From contig NC_134465.1 of NCBI RefSeq assembly GCF_047948215.1, positions 49,941,946 to 50,005,945 on the forward strand: a stretch of 64,000 bases of DNA, in the 5' to 3' direction. Under the pieces are notes generated by a model, which saw nothing but the letters and a program-made list of their open reading frames with translations, was not told the origin of the DNA and did not search any database. Shown here in pieces: positions 23,290 to 34,322 of the stretch. Both the position numbers and the translations under genes were made by a program. This DNA is from Lycorma delicatula. Its lineage: Eukaryota; Arthropoda; Insecta; Hemiptera; Fulgoridae. Numbering within the stretch: position 1 is the first letter of the stretch; each line of letters begins with the position of its first letter.

Positions 23290-23555
23290 TTTATTAATTA
23301 CTAGCCGGTCCGTCAAGCCAGAACCTGGACCCTCAAGGTTCAAGCGAACCCCGGAGCCAACTCAGAAGCTCCTCGGGGCCTCCCAGGGCTCTACCTCAGG
23401 ACCGCAGAGCTCGCTTCGCTCGGCATTCCCGTGTTGCAGAGGGACGAAGCCTTGGACATCCGCAGAGCTCGTTCGGTCACTAATTCCGTCTGCCCAGAAG
23501 GCTCCGCTCCCTGGACTCCTGCACTGTTCGTTATTCTCATGATTGTGAGAATAAT
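23290..23555. repeat. GC-rich island of unknown origin
   Basis: About 265 bp clearly richer in GC than anything else in the window. It contains a near-duplicated unit: CCGCAGAGCTCGCTTCGCTCGG (23402) and CCGCAGAGCTCGTTCGG (23459), about 58 bp apart, each followed by a TTCCCGT/TTCCGT motif and later an AAGCC/AAGGC and CTGGAC/TTGGAC motif. It ends in a perfect 9 bp stem-loop TTATTCTCA/TGAGAATAA (23531-23554). The plus frame 23285-23542 has a proline/serine-rich product without motif. It abuts a SINE2. It may be a fragment of a GC-rich transposon or of a foreign sequence. Confidence 0.4.
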
Positions 23556-23694
23556 ACTGATAAATAACAATTAAAGAATTCAGGCTTTAAAGAAACCGGA
23601 AAAAGAAACTAAATTACTAAATACGGAATATAGTAGCTATGATAAATAAAATACACACACATTTGGCGACGAAAATTCATAATTTATTTATTTT

Positions 23695-24078
23695 CCATCG
23701 GAGTATCTGAGAAGAAAAGATTAGAAGCTTTTGAAATGTGGTGCTATAGGAGAATGTTAAAAATCATATGGGTGGATAAAGTGACAAATGGAGGTATTGC
23801 GACAAATAGATGAAGAAAGAAGAATTTGGAAAAATATAGTTAAAAGAAGAGACAGACTTATAGGCCACATACTAAGGCATCCTGGAATAGTCGCTTTAAT
23901 ATTGGAAGGACAGGTAGAAGGAAAATATTGTGTAGGGAGGCCACGTTTGGAATATGTAAAACAAATTGTTAGGGATGTAGGATGTAGAGGGTATACTGAA
24001 ATGAAACGACTAGCACTAGATAGGGAATCTTGGAGAGCTGCATCAAACCAGTCAACTGACTGAAGACAAAAAAAAAAA
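23695..24078 (+). mobile_element. LINE-A copy, 3' end
   Basis: 5'-truncated LINE-A carrying only the C-terminal block: EKKRLEAFEM-like DNA, RRIWKNIVKRRDRLIGHILR, PGIVALILEGQVEG, LEYVKQIVRDVGC and SWRAASNQS, then the stop and a poly-A tail at 24069-24079. A missing base at about 23791 separates the first part from the open frame 23788-24063. It is one of the better preserved C-termini. Confidence 0.9.
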
Positions 24079-24601
24079 CTGACCACTCAAAGGTTTCCTA
24101 AAACCTTAAAAATAGATGCATTAATCGGTTCTGCTTGCTTTAACACATAAAAAGGAAAGGAATTGCGTATGTGGATTAAAACCTGGGAAGCATGTTTATA
24201 TGAATTTTTAAAATCGATTAAAAAATTTGTCTAAAAACAAGTTGTGAATATTTTTTTTTTTAATATTCTATTGTAATGCAACGTCTATCTATTTATACGA
24301 CAAACTGGTCCTACACTTTTATATTAATATAAATACGTAATAAATATGTATATACTGTAGCATAAGTGACAGAAGTAATTTTCTAAACCATTGAGATTAA
24401 AGAACAGTTAGCGTCTGTCAACAAACTTTTATAATATTTATGTCTTGGCAAGAAATAGTACACCTGTCCAACCTAATTCACTTTCCTCCAGATTATTTCA
24501 CTGAATGAAACCAATTGTCTTATATAAATCATAATTTTAATTTTAGTACGTTGGGTTACGGTTCACAAAGTTAATACAAATATTATCAAAATGTTAATTC
24601 T
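24079..24601. other. AT-rich spacer between two LINE-A copies
   Basis: No gene or repeat seen. Confidence 0.4.
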
Positions 24602-25460
24602 TAAATTGAACTACCAGTTAATGATGTTAAAGAACAATTTAGATTCGGAGTAACAGTGCAAGGTTAAAAGATAAAGATGCTACGATTTACTAATGATATA
24701 GTAATTCTAGCCGAGAGTAAAAAGGATTTAGAAGAAACAATGAATGGGATAGATGAAGTCCTACGCAAGAACTATCGCATGAAAATAAACAAGAACAAAA
24801 CAAAAGTAATGAAATGTATTATAAATAACAAAGATGGACCACTGAATGTGAAAATAGGAAGAGAAAAGATTATGGAGGTAGAAGAATTTTGTTATTTGGG
24901 AAGTAGAATTACTAAAGATGGACGAAGCAGGAGCTATATAAAATGCCGAATAGCACAAGCGAAACGAGCCTTTAGTCAGAAATATAATTTGTTTACATCA
25001 AAAATTAATTTAAATGTCAGGAAAAAATTTTTGAAAGTATATGTTTGGAGTGTCGCTTTATCTGGAAGTGAGGCTTGGACAATCAGAATATCTGAGAAGA
25101 AAAGATTAGAAGCTTTTGAAATGCGGTGCTATAGGAGAATGTTAAAAATCAGACGGGTGGATAAAGTGACAAATGAAGAGGTGTTGTGGCAAATAGATGA
25201 AGAAAGAAGCATTTTGAATCATATAGTTAAAAGAAGAGACAGACTTATAGGCCACATACTAAGGCATCCTGGAATAGTCGCTTTAATATTGGAGGGACAG
25301 GTAGAAGGAAAAAAATGTGTAGGCAGGCAACTTTTGGAATATGTAAAACAAATTGTTAGGGATGTAGGATGTAGGGAGTATACCGAAATGAAACGACTAG
25401 CACTAGATAGGGAATCTTGGAGAGCTGCATCAAACCAGTCAAATAACTGAAGACAAAATT
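24602..25460 (+). mobile_element. LINE-A copy with a 257-codon open frame
   Basis: 5'-truncated copy starting within the reverse transcriptase. The frame 24677-25450 is uninterrupted: MLRFTNDIVILAESKKDLEE (motif C as FTND, so one catalytic Asp is lost), MKINKNKTKVMKC, VEEFCYLGSRITKDGRS (the intact form of the block that is frameshifted in the copies at 10.6 and 17.0 kb), NVRKKFLKVYVWSVAL, KRLEAFEMRCYRRMLKI, RRDRLIGHILRHPGIVALIL, MKRLALDRESWRAASNQSNN. It lacks endonuclease and most of the RT palm, so it cannot transpose by itself; the open frame reflects recent insertion, not function. Confidence 0.9.
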
Positions 25461-25552
25461 CTTAAATTTATTTTTAACAAATGTTAATACTTAAAATAAT
25501 AAAATCTAGTTGTAAAAATTAGTACATCTATTTTACGAAATTTTGCGGAAGT

Positions 25553-25609
25553 GGTTCATGGTACCCGTTACAATAGGTAGCTTTCTTATAATAAAATCTA
25601 CGTAAAACA
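25553..25609 (+). repeat. Dispersed repeat R-A, 3' end only
   Basis: A 57 bp match to the 3' end of R-A: GGTTCATGGTACCCGTTACA followed by the AATAGGTAGC block. It lies about 95 bp after a LINE-A tail. Confidence 0.65.
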
Positions 25610-25837
25610 TTAAAATTGCCCAAAAACATACAGAAATAAACTATTTTTTAATTTGGGGGGTTACCCATTTACAACACCTTAAAATTGGATAATTCATTCG
25701 GTTTGAAAAATACATATTTTGTATAAAAATAAAAACAACAGTTTATTTTTAATTATTAAAGATCTTTTACTGATTTTGAATAAATGTCCATTTAAAGCCA
25801 TGATCTCGTTTATATTAGAATAAACATCGGACATTTA

Positions 25838-25949
25838 ATTATTAAATACCACGTGATTATTTTCAACTTATTTAAATATAGGGTGATGGATCATTATTAA
25901 ATACCACATCATTATTTTCAAGTCATTTAAATATAAATTGATGCGTTGT
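25838..25949. repeat. Tandem repeat, two units of about 55 bp
   Basis: Unit 1 (25838-25892) and unit 2 (25893-25949) share ATTATTAAATACCAC, ATTATTTTCAA and CATTTAAATATA/TATTTAAATATA in order. A third partial unit may begin at 25957 (GTTATTAAAGTG). Confidence 0.7.
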
Positions 25950-26245
25950 TATTAAAGTGTAAGCTGCCCTATCCTATTCCTAATGTATTATAATATAATA
26001 TTAACACGAGTATTATTCGTATTTTTTTATAAATTTTGTTTTTATAAGATAGGCATTTTTAATATTATTACGTTTTATTAAATGAAATGTTTTATCTCTT
26101 TAATTTTTAAATAGCAATTGTAATAATATTTTTTATTACTTTAAACAGAAACACTCGTTTATGATTCTATTTTGTAATATGTCGACATTAGAATATAAAA
26201 AACAAGAAATATATATATGTAACCTTTTACTTCAGGGTTATTATC

Positions 26246-26530
26246 CTTTTTTTCTGTTTAGCCTCCGGAACTACCGCAAGGTATTACTTCAGAGGATGAT
26301 ATGTATGAATTTAAATGAAGTGTAGTCTTGTACAGTCTCAGGTCAACCATTCCCACGGTGTGTAGTTAATTGAATCCCAACCACCAAAGAACACTGGTGT
26401 CCACTATCTAGTATTCAGATCCGTAAAAATGTTATTCTTGCCTTTGCTAGGATTTGAACCTTAGAACACCCAACTTCGAAATCAGCTGATTTGCGATTAC
26501 GAGTTAACCACTAGACCAACCCGATAGGTT
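26246..26530 (-). repeat. SINE2, inverted, near full length
   Basis: Complete order on the minus strand: tRNA-like head (complement of CCACTAGACCAACCC), ATCAGCTGATTT, B box region (complement of AGGATTTGAACC), core (complement of TTAATTGAATCCCAACC), TCATATCATCCTC, the TTCCGGAGGCTAAACAG end and A tail (T run 26249-26256). No convincing target-site duplication found. Confidence 0.9.
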
Positions 26531-26549
26531 TACCTATTAAGCCCTTACC

Positions 26550-27050
26550 CTTCAAGATTTACGAAATTGAATTGTTAGAGCAGTATCAACTTGCCGTAAG
26601 GGTTGGTTATATTAAAAATTGTTTCAGACAAAAGTTTTAGGTAACGTTTAAAGGATTAACGACCACCTTAAACCGATTCGATACTGTGCCTATTAAGGGA
26701 GATGTCTTCAAAACCCCGTTTTTTCCACCCTCTTAACTAATGGTTAGTGATATCAAAAAACTTTACTTACATAAGTTTTAGGCTCTTATCCAACGAATCA
26801 TAGGAACTTTAAACGAATTCGATATTTTACTTAATAAAAAGGTTATAGTATATATTTTGTTTTTTTTACGAAAAAGCCATCCTATTTCTACCACACTGGT
26901 CCGATTTTGGCCGTTAACGAACTCGATCGGGATTTTGGGTTGAGTTTTTTTTAGGGAACAATTTGAAAGTGATTAGTGCAAAATTACAGCAGTTATCGTA
27001 TTCACAAAAAAGTGAAATAAATAAATATATATAAACAGACCGGGAATGCT
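26550..27050 (+). repeat. Dispersed repeat R-A, copy 2
   Basis: Follows the same order as 500-980: GCCGTAAGGGTTGGTTAT, CAGACAAAAGTTTTAGG, CGACCACCTTAAACCGATTC, TCTTCAAAACCCC, ACTTACATAAGTTTTAGG, TCGATATTTTACTTAATAAA, then AATTACAGCAGTTATCGTA and GTGAAATAAATAAATATATA. Past this point the long (TA)n tract begins. Confidence 0.8.
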
Positions 27051-27069
27051 TCGTTATTGCTAGATTTGA

Positions 27070-27180
<111 letters not shown>

Positions 27181-27252
27181 TTAAATGAATACAATTGAAA
27201 GTTTGATAAAGCATTAACAAAATGAACATTACGAAACTTCACAAAATGTAAC

Positions 27253-27505
27253 CTTTCCCTTTTCCCTTCCCCCTTTTCTCCATTTTCCTTTTACCACATT
27301 ACATTTTCCCCTTCCCCTTCTCATTCTCTCTTTCCCCCATTTCCTTCCCTTTTCCCTTTCTACCCCCACTTCTCTTTCCGGTTTTTCATTTTTCTCTTCC
27401 TCTTTTCCCTTTCCCGTTTTTCATTTTTCCCGTTTTCCCCTTTTTTTATTTTTTCCCTTCTTCCCTTTTTATCTTTTTGATTTTCCCTTTCTCCCTTTTT
27501 CCCCG
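27253..27505. repeat. Polypyrimidine tract
   Basis: About 250 bp almost purely C and T on the plus strand, built from variants of CCCTTTT/TTCCC, with only scattered A and G. The complementary polypurine strand gives the Lys/Glu/Arg-rich minus frame 27360-27662, an artefact of composition. It may form triplex (H-DNA) structure. Confidence 0.9.
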
Positions 27506-27830
27506 CGCGTAAATCGGTCCAGTAGTTTTTTAGTCTATAGCGGACACACATATCGGGAATATTGAAATGGAATCGAAAAATATTTAATATAGCGTGTGTT
27601 GCTTTTACGTCCAACAGATAGCGCTGTTTTTTTTGTAAAAAAAGCATGTTTTTACCTGTCACAGGTGTGATATCTTAGGTAAATAAATAGTAGGTACATA
27701 AAAACACGCGCGTATTCGAATGCAATTTTGTGTCAAAATTTCAAAGCAATCGCTGAAGAAATTTAGGAAATTTAAGATTTTTAACGAACTAACATTTAAA
27801 TTTTTATTTATATAGATTTATAAGAGGTTT
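27506..27830 (+). repeat. Probable retroelement tail sequence
   Basis: Contains AAATCGGTCCAGTAGTTTTT and GCGGACACACATA, a style seen at the 3' ends of many arthropod dispersed repeats, then TTTCAAAGCAATCGCTGAAG and an end TTTTTATTTATATAGATT. No second copy inside this window, so the assignment rests on general resemblance. Confidence 0.4.
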
Positions 27831-28938
27831 TTTAACCTCAGTGATTTATCTTTGGGCTGTTTTTAAAAAAAAATTAAAACCCATAATTTGTTTATTCTTA
27901 CTCAAGTCTGGCTTACAGTACAGCAGAGTAATGTTCATTGCGAAATAAATTAATCACGTTCAGAAAATTCATTAACCAAGATTAACTTGAAACAGAGCGT
28001 TGTTGATTTATGGTTAAACTGAGTGCAAAAGACTCATACGGAAGCTATTTTTATATTTCCGTTCATTAATTTTTTTCAAAAATATTGTTAAATATTTCTT
28101 ACAACCGGCCAGAATGAGTTTTGATTATAAAAATCAGGATAAATAGATTTGTGCTTATATATACATATAAGACTTCAATTTTATTTGTGTAACAAATAGT
28201 GCATTACAGTATGACTAAGTAAAGTATTTCAACTCTGCATACCAGATGTATTAGTACGTTAATCTAATTATAAACGCAATGAAATCACGCCTATTTACAA
28301 AGAGAATAAATAATTAAATGGCTTTAAATAAGAATAAAAAATAAACATGCTACTAAGTAGAGAAAAAAAACTGTACTCATATAAATAAAATAATAACTTA
28401 ATTCAGATTATATCATAATTACATATTATATAAATCACATCAAGAATAACAACGGGTGACTTATTAGATGGGTAACAAAAAGGAAATGCTCAACCACTTG
28501 CCTAGAACTAAAGTAAACTAAGGTTAAATAAATATTTAATAAAAAGTAAAAATATTAAGCATTAAAAAATAAAGAAAAATGGTCGTAATCCCCGCACAAT
28601 AATGGCACAAAAATATTTTTTTACAATTTCACAAGTAGCAATTTTTTAAGTAGATATGTTGGACAACGACCCCTCCTTCTAACTCTTATTTTGATAACCA
28701 CCACTTTTAATTCATTTCTATTAAATGGATAATTTAATTTTATTCATTTCATGATTGACCATCATCATAAATTCATTATTATTTTGATTTTTATTAATTT
28801 ACTTTATAAAATATAGCATAGATGTCAACCTTCATTCTAGAATTAAATAAATTTAAATATGAGTATATAAATAATTATTTAATTTGATTTAATACGTTTT
28901 ACACAAATTATTAAAATATTTGCTTCAAGTTAACGCAA
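27831..28938. other. AT-rich intergenic sequence
   Basis: No frames of interest and no recognised repeat. Confidence 0.5.
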
Positions 28939-29115
28939 CACCCAGTGGGCTGGTGTAGTTAACTCATCCTCATAATAACAGTTGATTTTTAAAGTTGAAG
29001 GTTCTGAGGTTTAAATCCTAGTTAAGGTTGGTTCTTTTATACGGAGTCTGTACAAGAGTACATCTCATTTACATTCATTAATATCATCATCTCATTGGAC
29101 CGTCGAGGAAGGATT
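28939..29115 (+). repeat. SINE2-related, diverged
   Basis: tRNA-like head CCCAGTGGGCTGGTGTAGTTA, B-box-like GAGGTTTAAATCCTAGT, then TTCTTTTATACGGA, CATCTCATTTACATTCAT and ATCATCATCTCATTGGACC. Same layout as SINE2 but the core GGTTGGGTTTCAATTAACC is absent, so this is an older or internally deleted copy. Confidence 0.65.
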
Positions 29116-29364
29116 GCTTATTGTTCATTAGTTGAACAGATATACTGTAAGCATTAGAAATATAAAAATATGAACACTATAACTTGTATAAAATGGGTCT
29201 AAGTCTTCAGCTTAAATATGTTTACGACTCCCAGATTTATCATATAAATACTTTGCAAAGAGTACACCTGGAAGGTGTTGGCTAAACTTAAGGGACTGAT
29301 TCTGGATATCAAAATAAATAAAAAGAAGAATTAAATAAATGAATAATATTTAAAATGTAAAAAA

Positions 29365-29458
29365 GTAACTTGGTGTGGTCGAATCTTGAACTCAATCACT
29401 CGGTTGACTCCATACCTGGTATGTTAAGCCTCTTTGCTACACCGGTCTACCGAGTGTA
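29365..29458 (-). repeat. tRNA-like SINE fragment
   Basis: On the minus strand ACTCGGTAGACCGGTGTAGC is followed about 45 bp on by GAGTTCAAGATTCGACC, resembling A and B boxes of a tRNA-derived promoter. The body does not match SINE1 or SINE2. Degenerate. Confidence 0.4.
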
Positions 29459-29515
29459 CAAGAAAAATTTGTTCTATGTAAGTGTGAAATTACATTAGTT
29501 TAGATAGTGCCGACC

Positions 29516-29800
29516 TTGATCCACTGGGTTGGTCTAGTGGTGAACACATCTGCCCAAATCAGCTGATTTGGAAGTCGAGAGTTCCAACGTTCAAGTCCTA
29601 GTAAAGGCAGTTACTTTTATACAGATTTGAATACTAGATCATGGATACCGGTGTTCTTTGGTGGTTGGGTTTCAATTAACCACACATCTCAGGAATGGTC
29701 GAACTGAGACTATACAAGACTACATTTCATCTACACTCATACATATCATCCTCTGAAATAATAACTGAACGATAATTCCCGAAGGCTAAACAGAAAAAAA
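29516..29800 (+). repeat. SINE2, full length with 14 bp target-site duplication
   Basis: Head CCACTGGGTTGGTCTAGTGG (A-box region), ATCAGCTGATTTGGAAG, B box GTTCAAGTCC at about 29591, TACAGATTTGAATACTAGAT, core GGTTGGGTTTCAATTAACC, CATATCATCCTCTGAAATAA, CCCGAAGGCTAAACAG and a poly-A tail. A perfect direct repeat AGATAGTGCCGACC lies at 29502-29515 and 29801-29814, so this is a relatively recent L1-style insertion. It serves as the reference for the family (285 bp). Confidence 0.95.
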
Positions 29801-29814
29801 AGATAGTGCCGACC

Positions 29815-31822
29815 ATCGCCGCTAGTAACACCACATCCGTGCAAATTAAATACGGTATGCACGCACAGACTTTAGTTAAAATCACAAAATTAAATAAACG
29901 AAAAAATAATATATTTAAATAAAATTATAAATATTTTTAATTAAGTTATGTGTGTAAGCCGTGTATCAGAAACAGTGTTTCAGCTTTTTTACTTATTAAT
30001 AAAAGAAATTATTATTAATTTTTAATTCAATTAGTGAAGAAAGTGAAAACAGATAAAAAATTGTCAGACCACATAATTTTTATGATCTAGTATTTCAGTC
30101 ATTTCAGCTATTTATCAAAGATTGAGGTGTCATTTTGTAGGCTAAATAGGATTTTGTAGGATAAAATATAATTTTATAAAATTTTGAAGAAATTAATGTT
30201 TAAAAAATTTGAATGACCACCCATTTTAGAATTTTCAAAGAAAAAATTTTCAAACTTTTTTAATTTTTTAGAAGAAGCTGGGTACATGAATACCAAATTT
30301 CATAAAATATTGCAAGCCATTCTTAAAGTATATATTTTTACTGAAAAAAACACAAAATGGTGGAGAGAAGAAAAATGAGGGAAAACAGGGCATCTGTCCA
30401 CTTTAATCTTTTTGTCTATTTTTATGTCCTGAATCGGTCCTTTAAGTCAGCCTACACCTCTTAGGGTACGCTATTTATATGGAAACTTGTTAGCTGTCAA
30501 TCTTCTTTCCTGTAATATTTGTAATCTATTTTTTTTTTTTTTTTTTTTTATCTAATTCATTTCTAATAAGTGATGATGATATTCCTTCAGTATAATTCTT
30601 GTTTTGTTTTTAAATATAATCTGCCAAGTCAAATGTTGATAAGAATATTTTTTCTTTTTAGATTTTTTCTTTATTTATAATTTCATTTAATTTCTAATTT
30701 ATATTATAATTTAAAAATGTATAGCAACAAAAGTTCCTCTTCTAAATAACGATAATGTAATGTGATATAATTGATTGCTTCATTTACTTTAGAAATGGAT
30801 AATTAATTTATTGCTTTATACCATCTGTTCTTATAAATGAACTGCAAGTAAAACATCTGACGTATAAGTCCACAAATCAAAACTGTTCTCTCTAAAAACA
30901 ATGATGTTCACTATGTAGCCAATCCCTATAGTGAAAGAATAAAGGCATAGGGTTAAAAACACCTATATCACATTGTGTTTGGCATGCTGATGTGCGATAA
31001 GCTATTAGGCTTCTGAAGACGACACCAAGAAACCACTTCACACCTCACTTTTTTAAGCATACAGTGCTTGTTATTCTTAAGAATGGCTAATGTAATTTTT
31101 GGATGTAACTTTACGTTGTATCACACTGCTCACAAACATTATGTTAATGACACGTAAACAAACATATAGACATACATATACCACATATAGTAACAAAAGG
31201 GGATATTTTGGGGGCCATAACAAATCCAAAATTTAATCAGTATATTTGTTAAATGCAATATATTATTTACCGGTAAACTTTTCTTAATTCATCTATTTGA
31301 ATATTTTTTTTAAATTTAGCAATTGGTTTATATAAATAAATAATAGATACATTATAAATTGTTCTTTCAATCTTGAACGTTTTAATGACTAAGAAGTTTT
31401 AGAATTGTCAAAGTGAACACGGATTCAATTCTTTTACTTGATTTTTGGCCAAGGAATTGTCTGTACTTCCTGTCTTTGACCTTTTAGCTTACATTATTTG
31501 AATACAAAACAATCACACATAATGTAGCTTAAAAGTTTAAAGAAACTTAATAATAATGAATAATGATACATTACATAAAGAATATCAGAATACATAAACG
31601 ACAAAAACAGCATAAATGAACTAAGATCTGATTCTACATCAAAATCTCTGGTAATGATCAAGTTAAGAAATAATAAAATTAATAACTAAAATAACCGTAT
31701 TAATTACAAATATACCCAGCATCAACTTCAAGAAAAGCATAATTCAAAATATACAAACCAGATATACAAATTAACCTATCAACTACATTGCAGCCAAACT
31801 ATAACAAGTATTAAGACATATA
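29815..31822. other. AT-rich intergenic sequence
   Basis: Contains a T run of about 22 at 30531-30550 and no recognised gene. 30930-31070 is less AT-rich (GGCATGCTGATGTGCGATAAG) but has no open frame. Confidence 0.5.
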
Positions 31823-32873
31823 TACAAGGGTTATTTTTTTTCAAGGTCAGATCAATGACGAAATTAAAAACACAGTGAAAATAAAAAATTTTTTATTTGT
31901 AACAAGTACTTACATAGTTACGCTATTTCTCTACATAGACGCCACTTCGATTTAGACATTTGTTGTAGCATGGTACCCACTTTCCAATACCCTCATCATA
32001 GAACCGAGCCGCCTGTGTTTTCAGCCATGTTTCTACGCTTGTTTGCAGTTCAATGTCTGTGCCAAAATGTTGTCCTCCTAGCCAGTGTTTCATGTGAGCA
32101 AAGAGGTGAAAATCAGATGGAACCAAGTTCGGGCTGGTTTACTGGGAGAATGAGAATGCATCCACTGTTTGGATTGTTCTTTTATTTCTTCGCTTTCGAA
32201 ATTGACCCATGTCTTTTCCCCTGTGACAATCTTGTTCAAAAAATCTTCTCCTTCATTGTGGTAGCACTGGAGAAACGTTAGGGAGGCGTCCATTCTCATT
32301 GTTTTGTGATGGTCAGGCAGCATCTTGGGAACCCATCTCGCACATAGTTTGCAGTACTGAAGTCTTTCACTCACAATGGTGTAGAGAGCTGACCTTGAAA
32401 TTTCAGGAAACGAATCACTCAATACAGAAATTGTGAACCAACGATTTTCTCGAATTGCCTCATCTACTTACTTTACGAGATCATCGGTTTACACTCGCTT
32501 CCTTTCCTGACCGCCTGCATCATGAACATCTGTACGTCCTGCTTTAAAGTTCCTGCACCATTGTCACACTTCGCTGTCACTCATTGAAGTTTCACCGTAT
32601 ACATTACTTATTCGTCTATGAATTTCAGCTGTATTACACCTTCAGCCTGAAGAAATCGAATTACCGCATGCACTTCACACTTGGCAGGAGATAATATTGT
32701 TGTAGACATGTTTACGTGCTAGCTGCGTGTTCAGAACTAAGCGAAATGACGCGGCGTGATTGAAGGCCATACTAGAGACACTGCGCAACACATATGCGCA
32801 AAGGGTCATCCAATTTTTGCACGGGTTATTATTTTGCAATCGATTGGACCTTGAAAAAAAAATAACCCTCGTA
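31823..32873 (-). mobile_element. Internally deleted mariner, 1.05 kb
   Basis: Inverted ends TACAAGGGTTATTTTTTTTC (31823) and the complement TACGAGGGTTATTTTTTTTT at 32873 are nearly perfect and flanked by TA. Full mariners are about 1.3 kb; here about 280 bp of the transposase catalytic core is missing. The end sequence and the transposase start match the left part of the chimeric element at 2868, so both belong to one family. Confidence 0.9.
31935..32710 (-). pseudogene. Mariner transposase pseudogene with core deletion
   Basis: Read from 32710 downward: MSTTILSPAKCEVHAV start, HTH region with frameshifts, hinge, then an open stretch (32422-32090) MSDSFPEISRSALYTIVSER, LCARWVPKMLPDHHKT, NKIVTGEKTWVNFESEE (the first catalytic Asp of TGDETW is Glu-shifted: TGEKTW) and WMHSHSPSKPA. 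It then jumps, with a frame change, to DLVPSDFHLFAHMKHWLGGQ, which keeps the third-Asp motif (PSDF). The second catalytic Asp block (HDN) lies in the deletion. Non-functional. Confidence 0.9.
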
Positions 32874-34322
32874 GAACCATTACTTCATACTGAACACTTG
32901 AAAATTACTCATTTATAACAAATGTATAACAAATTATGGATAACAATAACAACATAGATAATCAGTACTTTTATTCTTTGATGTAATTCTAATGTACCTA
33001 CACAAGAAACCATCAACAAACAATATGGGTAAAACAATACTCCCAATTTGTATTACTGGAACTGAAACCTTCATAAAAGCTATTAAAAAAATTACATTAC
33101 ATCCAATGAAAAGTACTTCACTTAACTAGACTTGCAATGGGTTTATCCATAATATAAATATTTTGAAAATACTCAATATTACACAATGAGAAACACGCAT
33201 ACAGAATATTAAATTGCCATCAGTACATTTAAAATAAGAATACGACTGTATTTCTGCACAAAGCAAACATAACCCCAATTTTTTTGGGTTCATCCGTTGA
33301 CAGTCAGAAAGTATTCAGAATACAAAAAAAAAGATTGTTCATGTCATTAATCATTTCTATCCACAACACATTCATACAAGCATTGAAACATAGACATTTA
33401 AACATAAAGCATTTTGTAACTATTTATTTTTATAATATAATTATATCTTGTTAGTCCAATCCACCCAAATTTAGATATTTTTCTGAATTCATAAATTACT
33501 AAAATAACAACCACTGGAGGAATTTTTATTTTGACTGTACAGAACTGCTGCTTTTGAAAAACTCGCTTGTTATGCGGGTATAAATTATTATAAATAAGCT
33601 TATTCTAAATATAAAAAAATAATTTCATCAATGATTTCAAAAAATGTCTGCCAAAATTGTTTTTAAGAGAAAAGCAAAAATTAATATGCACCTAGTTATA
33701 TTTTTAAGTTAATTACTAGTAAAAAGTTTTATTGGGTTTGATGTTCTGTATTGTGGTTGATGTACTGACCTAGTGAAGGTTTTCATGTTTTTTCATTTAA
33801 TGACTATATTTTGAAATATTTTTTGTACACTCTTGCTTGTCTTAATTTTATTTTACGTATTGTATTTTGTTTACACTTATAACAAGCTGCCTACTGTATT
33901 TTAGGTCATAAAATGTTATGCAATAGTAGAAATTAATAAATAACAAAGAAAATGTTACGTATTCCTCTCATCTATCAAGAAATTACACCACAATCAACTT
34001 TTTAATACGTACTTTCTCAAACATATCTAAAATAGAACACACCATTAAAATACATGTAGAGAACGCTTTGTACTCAATAGACTTATCTGTAACCCAAATA
34101 ATCCCTCCACACAACAAAAACACGAAGCTTCGTTACTCATGTTCTAACACCCAAACATGCATAGTTTTGTAAGTGCCAAGTATTAAATACATGATGTAAT
34201 AAAACACTGAGCATAAGTTTATGTACCAATATTTGCCCACAAATACAATGACAACATCTAGATAAAATACAAGACAAAATAAAAAAAAAGTATCACTTGA
34301 TAGAAAATACAATATGATTAAA
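32874..34322. other. AT-rich intergenic sequence
   Basis: No gene or shared repeat recognised. The frame 34133-34360 (minus) runs into the next mariner end and shows only hydrophobic AT-driven composition. Confidence 0.5.

Noticed and set aside
23285..23542. 85-codon frame over the GC-rich island
   Set aside because: Pro/Ser/Leu-rich product expected from GC-rich DNA; starts inside a SINE2 edge.
27360..27662. Lys/Glu/Arg-rich minus frame
   Set aside because: Arises from the polypurine strand of a polypyrimidine tract; no motif.
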